Shown in pieces: positions 14,604 to 21,460 of a stretch of DNA of 21,460 bases; the first letter of the stretch is position 1; the number at the start of each line of letters is the position of its first letter. This DNA comes from DASWHK01 sp036398215 (GTDB taxonomy: Bacteria > Acidobacteriota > UBA890): positions 1 to 21,460 of the forward strand of contig DASWHK010000344.1 in the NCBI GenBank assembly GCA_036398215.1. Direction: 5' to 3'. The position numbers and the translations under genes were made by a program. The notes below the pieces were generated by a model. It saw nothing but the letters and a program-made list of their open reading frames with translations. It did no database searches and was not told the DNA's origin.

Positions 14604-16062
14604 GGTCTGCGCGCTTCCGGAGTTGCTGCCCCTGGTCTCGGACAAGGGCTACGGACGCGGCTTCGTCGCCCGCGCCGTCGCCGTCCACCTCGACGAGATC
14701 CGCGCCGCCGTGCGCGCCGGCGAGCTCGACGCGGAAGGTCTCGAGGCTCGTCTCGACGACCTGCCGGGCGGCGTCAGGCGCGCCGCCGCGGCTTTGGCGG
14801 CGCCACACCTGCGGCCGGTGATCAATGCCACCGGTGTCGTCGTGCACACCAACCTGGGCCGCTCGCCGTGGCCGGCGGTCGCGGTGCAGGCAGCCGCCCT
14901 CGCCGGCCGCTACCTCAACCTCGAGCTGGACCTTGTGGGCGGCGGCCGCGGCCAGCGCGCCGTCGCCATCGAGCGGCTCGTCGGCGAGCTGCTCAACGGC
15001 GCCGCGGCAGCGGTGGTGAACAACAATGCCGCCGCCGTCCTGCTCGTTCTCAACACGCTGGCCGAAGGCAAGGAGGTGGTCGTGTCGCGCGGCCAGCTCG
15101 TCGAGATCGGCGGCTCGTTCCGGATCCCCGAGGTGATGGTCAAGAGCCAGTCGATCCTCCGCGAGGTGGGGACCACCAACCGGACGCGCCTGGCCGACTT
15201 CGAGGCGGCGATCGGTCCGCACACCGGCGCCCTGCTGAGCGTGCACCCGAGCAACTACAGGGTCGTGGGGTTCACCGAGGAGGTCGATCTCGCCGACCTG
15301 GTGGCGCTGGGGGCCGAGCGCGGGGTCGCGGTGGTCGAGGACCTGGGAAGCGGCTGCTTGATCGACCCCGCCGAGCTCGGCATCTCCGGCGAGCCCGGCG
15401 TCGCGGAGCGTCTCGGCACCGGTGTCGACCTGGTGACCTTCTCCGGCGACAAGCTGCTGGGCGGGCCGCAGGCCGGCTTCATCGTCGGCAAGCCCGACCA
15501 CGTCCGGCGGGTGCGCAGCAACCCGCTGTACCGCGCCCTGCGCATCGACAAGGCCACCACCCTGGCGCTGGAGGCGACCCTCGCCGCCTACCTGACCGGC
15601 CGCCTCGATGACATCCCGACGCTGGCAATGCTGCGGGCGACGCCCGAGGAGCTCGAGCCCCGCGCCCGTGCCCTGGCCACCGCCATCGGGGATCGACTCG
15701 CCGGCTCGCCTTCGGCGTCTACGCCAAAGGCCCAATCCGGCGGTCGCTCGGGTGAGGCCGAATCCGGCCCCGGCGGCCGCAGCTCTGGCGCCAACCCTCC
15801 AGCCCCATCGATCGAGATCATCCCCGTCGACTCGCAGGTCGGCGGCGGCGCCGCCCCCGGCTGCGACCTCCCCTCCTTCGCCCTCGCCCTCGCCTGGCCC
15901 GCCGGCCCCGACGACCTCATGGCCCGCCTGCGCGCCGCCGCCCCCCCGATCATCGCCCGCATCCTCGACGACCGCGTCGTGCTCGACGTCCGCACCATCC
16001 TCCCGGACGAAGACGAGACGTTCGTAGCGGCGATCACCCAGGTGCTGGCCGCGAAGACCTGA
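14524..16062 (+). CDS. selA: L-seryl-tRNA(Sec) selenium transferase (selenocysteine synthase)
   Basis: 512 residues, longer than E. coli SelA (about 463). SelA is a PLP enzyme that converts Ser-tRNA(Sec) to Sec-tRNA(Sec) with selenophosphate. Visible hallmarks are LLRRLPAVDKV near the N-terminus, RPVINATGVVVHTNLGRSP (about 98-116), VVNNNAAAVLL, SRGQLVEIGGSFRIPEVM, REVGTTNRT, and the PLP-lysine motif FSGDKLLGGPQAG with Lys310. The extra length lies mainly in a Ser/Gly/Pro/Ala-rich stretch at about 393-430, between the catalytic part and the small C-terminal domain (IEIIPVDSQVGGG). A GAGG precedes the ATG. No selB, selD or tRNA(Sec) gene is next to it; a padR gene follows 245 bases later. Confidence 0.93.
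   Translation: MAAQPSKQKRAKQPATALLRRLPAVDKVCALPELLPLVSDKGYGRGFVARAVAVHLDEIRAAVRAGELDAEGLEARLDDLPGGVRRAAAALAAPHLRPVINATGVVVHTNLGRSPWPAVAVQAAALAGRYLNLELDLVGGGRGQRAVAIERLVGELLNGAAAAVVNNNAAAVLLVLNTLAEGKEVVVSRGQLVEIGGSFRIPEVMVKSQSILREVGTTNRTRLADFEAAIGPHTGALLSVHPSNYRVVGFTEEVDLADLVALGAERGVAVVEDLGSGCLIDPAELGISGEPGVAERLGTGVDLVTFSGDKLLGGPQAGFIVGKPDHVRRVRSNPLYRALRIDKATTLALEATLAAYLTGRLDDIPTLAMLRATPEELEPRARALATAIGDRLAGSPSASTPKAQSGGRSGEAESGPGGRSSGANPPAPSIEIIPVDSQVGGGAAPGCDLPSFALALAWPAGPDDLMARLRAAAPPIIARILDDRVVLDVRTILPDEDETFVAAITQVLAAKT
15708..15731. repeat. 24-base near-perfect palindrome inside selA
   Basis: The left arm GCCTTCGGCGT and the right arm ACGCCAAAGGC pair at 10 of 11 positions around a two-base CT centre. 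It lies at the start of the stretch encoding the non-conserved Ser/Gly/Pro-rich linker of SelA. The following 60 bases contain two AATCCGGC copies. This resembles a REP-like or similar palindromic element inserted in frame. Whether it is repeated in the genome cannot be seen here. Confidence 0.5.
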
Positions 16063-16253
16063 CTCGCTTCGTCGCCGGGAGGCGTTTCGTTCTCGAGCGT
16101 TTCTCGCCGGCCTTTCGAACACTTTTCGGCCGTAGGAGCCCGTGGCCGGCGTAAGGGATCGTGTTTGCGCGCAAGCTGCGCGACGATGAAGGGAAGGATT
16201 GGGCAGAAGGGCCTTCCGCGCCAGCTTCACGTAAGCCATGGCGGCGCGTCTCC
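16063..16253. other. Intergenic region after selA, no gene recognised
   Basis: No coding region or RNA is convincing here. It contains a perfect 10-base palindrome, TTGCGCGCAA (16165-16174), and several GGCC-bearing inverted repeats (around 16109-16150) that could fold, but none is followed by a T-tract. I cannot call an intrinsic terminator for selA. Confidence 0.4.
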
Positions 16254-16283
16254 TTGACAGATTAGGAGAACGATTGCTACTCT
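16254..16283 (+). promoter_or_regulatory. Promoter of the first padR-permease pair
   Basis: TTGACA (16254-16259, full consensus) is followed after 18 bases by TACTCT (16278-16283), which keeps the key T, A and final T. The predicted start lies near 16290, about 18 bases before the padR GTG. The TAGGAGA inverted repeats overlap both the spacer and the start region, which suits direct repression. Confidence 0.5.
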
Positions 16284-16304
16284 CTCCTAACTCACATAGG
16301 AGAG
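16262..16304. promoter_or_regulatory. Three-half-site PadR operator candidate
   Basis: TAGGAGA occurs at 16263-16269 and 16297-16303, and its reverse complement TCTCCTA at 16283-16289. The first and second form an 8-base inverted repeat (TTAGGAGA/TCTCCTAA) with a 13-base spacer. The second and third form another 8-base inverted repeat (CTCTCCTA/TAGGAGAG) with a 7-base spacer. The third copy also contains the Shine-Dalgarno of padR. The likely ligand is the adjacent PadR protein acting on its own gene. Confidence 0.55.
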
Positions 16305-16307
16305 ACC

Positions 16308-16649
16308 GTGACCCCCTCAGCCAACCTCCTCCCTGGCACCCTCGACCTACTGATCCTGAAGGCCGTATCGCTCGGCGATGTTCATGGCTACGGCGTCCTG
16401 CTGCGCATCGAGCAAATCTCGGGCGGCGCCTTGGAGATCCAGCAGGGCGCCCTCTACCCGGCCCTCTACCGCCTCGAGCACCAGGGGCTCATCGAGAGTG
16501 AATGGGGCAGGTCCGACAATAACCGTCGCGCCAAGTTCTACCGGCTGACGAAGGCCGGCAGGCGCCGCCTCGGAGAACAGGCGGCGAGCTGGACACGCCT
16601 CGCAGACGCCATGGCGATGGTGCTCGACGCGACGCCGCAGGAGATCTGA
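16308..16649 (+). CDS. PadR-family transcriptional repressor (acidobacterial type), copy 1
   Basis: 113 residues, one winged helix-turn-helix domain plus a short C-terminal helix. LLPGTLDLLILKAVSLGDVHGYGVLLRIEQ opens the family fold (split here by its turn at VSLGD). The recognition helix lies in QQGALYPALYRLEHQG and the wing in RRAKFYRLTKAGRRRL. This short architecture is the one found beside duplicated orphan permeases in Acidobacteria. GTG is the start, with AGGAGAG three bases in front; no ATG is available nearby. The permease gene starts three bases after the stop, so the two are almost certainly co-transcribed. PadR proteins of this type usually repress their own operon; the inducer is unknown. 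Confidence 0.88.
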   Translation: MTPSANLLPGTLDLLILKAVSLGDVHGYGVLLRIEQISGGALEIQQGALYPALYRLEHQGLIESEWGRSDNNRRAKFYRLTKAGRRRLGEQAASWTRLADAMAMVLDATPQEI

Positions 16650-16652
16650 GCG

Positions 16653-19442
16653 GTGTGGATCATGGATTGGCTGGGGGGCCTGCTTGCCCGTTTCCACTCC
16701 TTGCTCCGTGGCCTCGGTAGCCGATCCACTGTCGAAGCGGAGACGCGTGAGGAGTTTCGCCACCACATCGAGCTCCGCACACAGGATCTGATTCGCCGCG
16801 GCGTACCTCCCCGAGAAGCGGCCCGGCGAGCCCATCTGGAGTTCGGTCACGTGGAGACACACCGGGAGCACGCACGTGCCGCGAGGGGGCTGAGGCTCGT
16901 CGACCAGCTTCGCTTCTCGTGGATCGACGTGAAGCTGGGCGTGAGGATGCTTCGCAAGCATCCCGGGCTCACCCTCGTCTCGGTGTTCGCCCTGGCCGTC
17001 GCCATTCCGGTGGGCCTTGCACCCTTGCAGGTCTTCAGCGCCTTTCGGGCACCGCTACCCGTCCGGGATGGCGATCGAATCCGCGCGATTCGCTACTACA
17101 ACGTCGGCACGAGCGGACCTACGGCTCGGGGGGCGTCACTGTACGAGCTCAACGTGTGGCGTGAGGCGCTGACGAGCTTCGAGGCGCTCGCGGCGTACCG
17201 CACGGGAGCGTACTCCGTCGCGTCCGGAAGCGGGCCGGGTCCCCGGGTTTCCGGCGCGGAAGTCACCGCGAGCACCTTCGGGATCCTGGGGGTGGCGCCG
17301 CTCATGGGTCGCACGCTGGGGGAGGGCGACGAGGCGGTCGGCGCGCCCGACGTGGTCCTCATCGGCCGCGATGTCTGGATGGGCCGCTTCGACGGTGACC
17401 CGGAGATCGTGGGCCGGCAGGTCGCGATCGCGGGGGTTCCCCACACGGTGGTCGGGGTGATGCCCGGGGGCTTCCGATTCCCGCACTCGCAGCAACTCTG
17501 GATCCCGTTGCGGCAGCCGCCCACGAACGGCCCGGCCGAGGGAGATCCCTTGTGGATCTTCGGACGCCTCGGCGATGGCGTCAGCGAGGCGGAGGCCCAC
17601 GCCGAGGTGGTTGCCCTCGGGGACCGCATGTCGGAGGCCTTTCCGGAAATGCGCGCCGGCCTGCGCGGCGAGGTCGTGCCCTTCGGATTGACGCTGTTCG
17701 CCCTGCCGCGGCAGAGCTTCGTCACGATCCCCGAGTTCTATGGCGTCCAGCTCGCGGGACTTCTCCTGTTGTTCGTCGCCTGCGCGAACGTGGCGATGCT
17801 CATGCTCGCTCGGTCGGCCACGCGCTTCCGGGAGCTGGCGGTGCGAGCGGCCCTGGGTGCGAGCCGATGGCGCGTGCTCTCCCAGATGTTCGCCGAGACC
17901 CTGGTGCTGACGCTGCTCGCGACGGGCCTGGGACTCCTTGCCGCCGACCGGCTCTACGGCTGGCTATTTCGCCAGCTCGTGCCCGATTCAGGAGGGGCGC
18001 TCTTCCCGTACTGGCTCGACCTCGGCGTGACCGCCGAAGTGGTGCTGTGGGGGATCGCCCTCGCGGCGCTGAGCGCGGTGCTGGCGGGCGTTCTGCCGGC
18101 CCTGAAGGTCACCGGGCGCGGCGTGCAGCAGAGCATCCAGCGCCTCTCGGCGGGGCGGTCGGGCGTGCGGTTCGGCGGCGCGACGAGCGCGCTGATCGTG
18201 CTCGACGTCGCGCTCACGGTGGTGGCGGTCGGCTTCGGCACGCTGATGACGAACCGCCTGCTGGAGCCGGGACGGCGCGCCGACCTCGTGGGCATTGCGG
18301 CCGAGGAGTATCTCGCCGTCACGGTCGATCTCGTGGACGACCTCGTGGCCGATCTTCCGGAGGACCAGCTCGAAGGGCGCCTGGCCCGCACGCAGCAGTC
18401 GCTGATCGAGCGACTCGAGGCCGAGCCGCGAGTGCGGGCTGTCGCGGCGGCGAGCGTGCTGCCTCGCATGGAGCCCCCTATGCGAGAGATCGAGATCGAG
18501 GTGCCCGGGCAGAGCGACACTCTGCGTCGGCCCGTGCATACGATCCGCGTCGATCCCGGGTTCTTCGAGGCGCTGGAGCAACCGATTCTGAGCGGGCGCG
18601 GCTTCGTGCGCAGCGACGTCTCCCCCATCTCCGTGTTGCCCGAGGGTGCGGACGGCACGGCCGTAATCGTCAACACCGCGTTCGCGGAGCAGACGCTCGG
18701 CGGTCGCAACCCGATCGGGCGCCGCATCCGCTTCGTTTCGGAGGACGAGACCGAATCGGAAGACGAGACCCAACCGCCGCGTTGGTATCGGATCGTCGGC
18801 GTCGTCGGGCCCCTGGGGGTGAACATCCTCAGCCCGAACGGCGGTGAGGCGGTCTACCTACCCGCCGCTCCCGGACAGATCCGCCCCCTCCGCCTCGCCA
18901 TCCATGTTGGCGCGGCGCCCGAGGAGTTCACGCCCAGGCTGCGGGAGATCGTGGGCGAGGTGGACCCCTTGGCCACGATCGACGAGTGGAGAGAGCCGAG
19001 GGCGCTCAGCTGGTTCGTACCCGTCGACTGGTGGCTCGATCTCGTGGTGCAGTCGGGGCTCGCCGCCCTCACCCTGATCCTCACCTCGCTGGCGGTCTCC
19101 AGCCTCTACGCCATCATGTCCTTCGCCGTCGCGGAGCGGGCGCGCGAGATCGGCATCCGCACGGCGCTCGGAGCGGGCCGCGGGGCGGTCGCGCTGGCGG
19201 TTGGCAGGAGGGCGCTCTGGCAGATTGGCCTCGGCGTGCTCCTCGGCACGCCGGGCGTCGTCTGGCTGTTCTTCCGCATGCGGGGGTACGCGGGGATCGA
19301 GCTGACGGGCCCCGCCATGGTCGTCAGCGCCCTGTTGCCCGGGCTCGCGGTGCTCGTGCTGATTGCCGCGCTCGCTTGCACGGCGCCGACGCTGCGCGCG
19401 CTCAGGATCGATCCCAACGAGGTGCTGAAGACAGAAGGTTGA
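16653..19442 (+). CDS. ADOP-type (MacB/FtsX-like) orphan ABC transporter permease, copy 1
   Basis: 929 residues in the duplicated layout of the acidobacterial orphan permeases. A cytosolic helical N-terminus (about 1-90) carries EEFRHHIELRTQDLIRRG and ARRAHLEFGHVE. Then comes a membrane helix (about 105-125), a MacB-like extracytoplasmic domain (to about 360), an FtsX block with RELAVRAALGASRWRVLSQ (about 390-410), a second extracytoplasmic domain (about 545-790), and a second FtsX block with REIGIRTALGAGRGAVAL. It ends in ALRIDPNEVLKTEG. No ATPase gene is near. The substrate is unknown; the family is generally assumed to act in export or envelope processes. The first helix (FALAVAIPVGLAPLQVF) departs from the usual LGIGANTAIFS pattern seen in copy 2. 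The GTG start is preceded by AGGAG inside the padR stop region; ATG at 16662 is an alternative. Confidence 0.87.
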   Translation: MWIMDWLGGLLARFHSLLRGLGSRSTVEAETREEFRHHIELRTQDLIRRGVPPREAARRAHLEFGHVETHREHARAARGLRLVDQLRFSWIDVKLGVRMLRKHPGLTLVSVFALAVAIPVGLAPLQVFSAFRAPLPVRDGDRIRAIRYYNVGTSGPTARGASLYELNVWREALTSFEALAAYRTGAYSVASGSGPGPRVSGAEVTASTFGILGVAPLMGRTLGEGDEAVGAPDVVLIGRDVWMGRFDGDPEIVGRQVAIAGVPHTVVGVMPGGFRFPHSQQLWIPLRQPPTNGPAEGDPLWIFGRLGDGVSEAEAHAEVVALGDRMSEAFPEMRAGLRGEVVPFGLTLFALPRQSFVTIPEFYGVQLAGLLLLFVACANVAMLMLARSATRFRELAVRAALGASRWRVLSQMFAETLVLTLLATGLGLLAADRLYGWLFRQLVPDSGGALFPYWLDLGVTAEVVLWGIALAALSAVLAGVLPALKVTGRGVQQSIQRLSAGRSGVRFGGATSALIVLDVALTVVAVGFGTLMTNRLLEPGRRADLVGIAAEEYLAVTVDLVDDLVADLPEDQLEGRLARTQQSLIERLEAEPRVRAVAAASVLPRMEPPMREIEIEVPGQSDTLRRPVHTIRVDPGFFEALEQPILSGRGFVRSDVSPISVLPEGADGTAVIVNTAFAEQTLGGRNPIGRRIRFVSEDETESEDETQPPRWYRIVGVVGPLGVNILSPNGGEAVYLPAAPGQIRPLRLAIHVGAAPEEFTPRLREIVGEVDPLATIDEWREPRALSWFVPVDWWLDLVVQSGLAALTLILTSLAVSSLYAIMSFAVAERAREIGIRTALGAGRGAVALAVGRRALWQIGLGVLLGTPGVVWLFFRMRGYAGIELTGPAMVVSALLPGLAVLVLIAALACTAPTLRALRIDPNEVLKTEG

Positions 19443-19527
19443 GCGCGGGCGGAGGCGCGCGCTTCGATCTCGGCACGTGGAGATAGCTCGATCACGCCGG
19501 GGCTCGAGCGCACGCTACCCGCCGTGC

Positions 19528-19563
19528 GTAGACGGTCTACACAAAATAAAGTAGACTGTCTAC
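19528..19563. promoter_or_regulatory. Tandem palindromic PadR operator candidate overlapping the second padR start
   Basis: Two perfect 13-base palindromes, GTAGACGGTCTAC (19528-19540) and GTAGACTGTCTAC (19551-19563), differ only in the central base and are centred 23 bases apart. The second ends four bases before the padR ATG. The A/T-rich ACAAAATAAA between them includes a possible -10 element, TAAAGT (19547-19552). Binding of a dimer to either site would block transcription start. The half-site is unlike the TAGGAGA of the first pair, implying separate specificity. Confidence 0.65.
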
Positions 19564-19566
19564 ACC

Positions 19567-19914
19567 ATGAAAACCGACCGCGTCGGGCTGCTCCAGGGCA
19601 CGCTCGATCTGCTCATCCTACGTACCTTGCGCTTTGGCGCCAGCCACGGACACGCCATCGCGAAGCACATCCAGCGGACGTCGGAGGACCTCCTGCAGAT
19701 CGAGACGGGCTCCCTCTACCCGGCGCTGCACCGCCTCGAGGCGCAGGGCTGGATCGAGGGGTCGTGGGGGACGTCGGAGAAGGGCAAGCGGGCCAAGTAC
19801 TACCGGCTGACCGCTGAAGGGCGGCGGCAGCTCGACGCAGCCCGGACGAAGTGGGAGACGTTCGCCCGCGCTGTCGACTTGGTCCTGAAACCGGCTGAAG
19901 GAGAGGGGTCGTGA
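19567..19914 (+). CDS. PadR-family transcriptional repressor (acidobacterial type), copy 2
   Basis: 115 residues with the same short winged-helix layout as copy 1: LLQGTLDLLILRTLRFG, then ETGSLYPALHRLEAQG as the recognition segment and RAKYYRLTAEGRRQL as the wing. The recognition helices of the two copies are similar but not identical (ETGSLYPALHRLE against QQGALYPALYRLE), in line with their different operators. No Shine-Dalgarno is visible before the ATG. If the TAAAGT element upstream is the -10, the leader would be only a few bases, so translation may be leaderless. The stop overlaps the start of the next permease by four bases (GTGA), showing a coupled pair. Confidence 0.9.
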   Translation: MKTDRVGLLQGTLDLLILRTLRFGASHGHAIAKHIQRTSEDLLQIETGSLYPALHRLEAQGWIEGSWGTSEKGKRAKYYRLTAEGRRQLDAARTKWETFARAVDLVLKPAEGEGS

Positions 19915-21460
19915 GACGATTGCTGAACCGGTTGTGGTGGCTGTCCCGTCGGCGCCGACGCGAGGCCGAGATCCGCGCCGAGCTCGAGTTCCACCTCGAG
20001 GAGGAGGCGGAGGAAGCCCGAGCCGACGGCCTGAGCGAGAGCGAAGCGCGGCGGGCGGCGCGCCTCGATCTCGGCAACCCGGTTGCGCTGCAGGAAAGCA
20101 TCCGCGACGCATGGGGCTGGGCATGGCTCGAGCACGCGGCCCAGGACGTACGCTACGCGGCGCGCCTGTTCCGGCGACGACCGGCGTTCACGATCGCGGC
20201 CATCCTCACGCTGGCCCTGGGCATCGGCGGCGGGACCGCCGTCTTCAGCCTCAACCAGGCGTTGCTCGTGCGTCACCTGCCGGTCGAGAGGCCCGACGAG
20301 CTCGTCCGTCTCATCGAACCGCGGCCCGACCTGTCGCGCACCCTCGAAGAGTTCACCATCGCCACGCACGACCGGCTGCGCGAGGCGAGCCGAACGCTCT
20401 CGGGGGTCATCGGTAGCAGCAGGAGCTTCGGTCCCCGCGAGATCACCGTCGACGGGCAACGTAGGCTGGCGAGCCGGCAGCTCGTGTCGGACAACTACTT
20501 CGACGTGCTCGGCGTCGGCGCGCAGCGGGGCCGTGCCTTTCACGAGCCTGGCGCCGGCCTCTCCGATCCGCTCGTGGCCGTGATCAGCGCGGACTACTGG
20601 CGAACGGAGTATGCCTCGAGCACCGATGCGATCGGCGCTCGATTCCACGTCGGGAATCGCGAATACACCATCGTCGGTGTCGCCCAGCCGGGATTCCGCG
20701 GCACCGACGTCGACGTGCCGACCGACATCTGGATGCTGGTGGATCAGCTGGTGGCGCGGGCGGACGAGGACCGTGCGCGCGGCCGCTTGATGCACGTGAT
20801 GGGTCGGCTGGCACCCGGCACCACGCCCGCGCGGGCGGCCGCCGAGGTGTCGACGATCCTCGGCCGACCGTTCGAGCTCGCCGACGGCGCGATCGGCTAC
20901 TCGAGGCTTCGCGGACGCCTCTCGCAGCCGCTGCTGCTGGTCGCCATCATCGTCGGCTTCGTGCTGCTGATCGCCTGTGCGAATCTCGCCAATCTCATGC
21001 TGGCAGGCACCAAGGCGCGCGAGCGCGAGCTGTCCGTCAGGACGGCGATCGGCGCCTCGAGGATGCGAGTGGTCCGGCAGCTCGTGACCGAGGGGCTGGT
21101 CCTCGCCGCGTCCGGAGGTGCGCTTGCGCTCGGCGTCGCGGCGTGGACCAGCAGCGCCCTGCTCGCCTTCCTGCCGCCGGACGACGCTGGGGCGCTGCCG
21201 AACCTACGCTTCACGCTCGATGCCGGCGTCCTGGGCTTCGCCGCATTGCTGACCTGCGGCACCTGCCTGCTCTTCACGGTCGTGCCGGCGCTGCGCGCCA
21301 CCGGCCGTCTCGACCAGACCGACCTCAGGTCAAGAACCGGTGCGGGGGCGCGCGGATACGGCCGGCTGGGCCGCACGCTGCTCGTCGGCCAGGTGGTTTT
21401 GTGCACGGCGTTGCTCGTCGTCGCCGGCGTGTTCGTGCGCACCCTCGGGAATCTCCGCGG
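19911..21460 (+). CDS. ADOP-type (MacB/FtsX-like) orphan ABC transporter permease, copy 2 (3' end beyond window)
   Basis: The frame from GTG at 19911 stays open to the window edge, giving 516 residues of what should be a protein of 800-900. GGAGAGG precedes the GTG, which overlaps the padR stop. Residues 1-75 are the charged helical N-terminus (AEIRAELEFHLEEEAEEARA, then ARRAARLDLGNPVAL). Residues 93-114 are the first membrane helix, with TLALGIGGGTAVFSL. A MacB-like extracytoplasmic domain runs to about 340, followed by membrane helices and the FtsX signature RERELSVRTAIGASRMRVVRQ (about 370-390). A helix ending in VVPALRAT and the start of the second half (LLVGQVVLCTALLVVAGVF) complete the visible part. 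No ATPase is in view. It follows the family pattern more closely than copy 1. Confidence 0.88.
   Translation, partial: MRRLLNRLWWLSRRRRREAEIRAELEFHLEEEAEEARADGLSESEARRAARLDLGNPVALQESIRDAWGWAWLEHAAQDVRYAARLFRRRPAFTIAAILTLALGIGGGTAVFSLNQALLVRHLPVERPDELVRLIEPRPDLSRTLEEFTIATHDRLREASRTLSGVIGSSRSFGPREITVDGQRRLASRQLVSDNYFDVLGVGAQRGRAFHEPGAGLSDPLVAVISADYWRTEYASSTDAIGARFHVGNREYTIVGVAQPGFRGTDVDVPTDIWMLVDQLVARADEDRARGRLMHVMGRLAPGTTPARAAAEVSTILGRPFELADGAIGYSRLRGRLSQPLLLVAIIVGFVLLIACANLANLMLAGTKARERELSVRTAIGASRMRVVRQLVTEGLVLAASGGALALGVAAWTSSALLAFLPPDDAGALPNLRFTLDAGVLGFAALLTCGTCLLFTVVPALRATGRLDQTDLRSRTGAGARGYGRLGRTLLVGQVVLCTALLVVAGVFVRTLGNLR

Noticed and set aside
16165..16180. TTGCGCGCAA and the nearby CGCAAGCTGCG as copies of the palindrome at 3591-3602
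   Set aside because: The similarity is short, differs by a base, and such strings are common in DNA of this composition.
14515..16239. Minus-strand open frame of 574 codons opposite selA
   Set aside because: Gly/Asp/Val/His-rich shadow of selA. The first residues (from the intergenic region) look less odd, but I could not tie them to any family.
17552..18847. Plus-strand open frame of 431 codons inside the first permease
   Set aside because: Arg/Gly/Ala-rich out-of-frame reading of the permease gene, whose own frame carries all the family motifs.
19442..19463. Terminator after the first permease
   Set aside because: A six-base stem AGCGCG/CGCGCT exists but is followed by no T-tract.
1..21460. 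CRISPR arrays, insertion sequences, tRNA or rRNA genes, toxin-antitoxin pairs
   Set aside because: No regularly spaced repeats, transposase motifs, cloverleaf sequences or typical small gene pairs were found on either strand.

Overview
This is a GC-rich bacterial window whose best overall fit is Acidobacteriota. The strongest pointer is the right end, where two consecutive pairs each combine a small PadR-type repressor with a large 'duplicated orphan permease' (ADOP-type, MacB/FtsX-like, with no ATPase gene). Such pairs are characteristic of acidobacterial genomes. The phylum call is inference from gene content; no rRNA or tRNA gene was seen.

Layout. (1) Positions 4-1728: a minus-strand UbiA-superfamily prenyltransferase, most like decaprenyl-phosphate phosphoribosyltransferase, is divergent from a plus-strand gene for the NADH/NAD+-sensing repressor Rex. 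(2) Positions 1741-13990, minus strand: one compact energy operon read as nuoA-B-C-D-H-I-J-K-L-M-N followed by atpZ-atpI-atpB-atpE. Gaps are short and there are overlaps at A/B, D/H, J/I, M/N and atpZ/atpI. A near-consensus sigma-70 promoter (TTGACA-17-TAGAAA) lies just upstream of nuoA. The NADH-oxidising module nuoE-F-G is absent between nuoD and nuoH, so the locus encodes an 11-subunit complex I core. The ATP synthase part is only the a and c subunits of Fo plus the two accessory membrane proteins; subunit b and all F1 genes must lie elsewhere. The operon ends 12 bases from the convergent rex stop codon. (3) Positions 14142-16062: a probable small lipoprotein gene (minus) whose 5' end overlaps that of divergent selA (selenocysteine synthase, plus). 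SelA carries a Ser/Gly/Pro-rich insertion of about 35 residues that begins at a strong DNA palindrome. (4) Positions 16254-21460, plus strand: padR1-ADOP1 and padR2-ADOP2. Each padR has its own inverted-repeat operator over its promoter and start: TAGGAGA half-sites for the first, two GTAGAC-N-GTCTAC palindromes for the second. The second permease is open to the window edge and is therefore 3'-truncated.

How it works together. The long operon couples quinone reduction by complex I with the rotor/stator channel of the ATP synthase. Rex, next door, is the obvious candidate redox sensor for it, although I found no textbook Rex operator at the nuoA promoter. The c subunit carries Gln, Glu, Ser and Tyr at the positions and spacing of Na+-binding c-rings, which raises the question of the coupling ion. 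The PadR-ADOP pairs look like two self-regulated, separately addressed membrane modules.

I did not find a CRISPR array, an insertion sequence, a toxin-antitoxin pair or a clearly new multi-gene system. The most interesting signals are the reduced complex I, the split ATP synthase, the c-subunit ligand set, the paired PadR operators and the palindrome-bearing insertion in selA.
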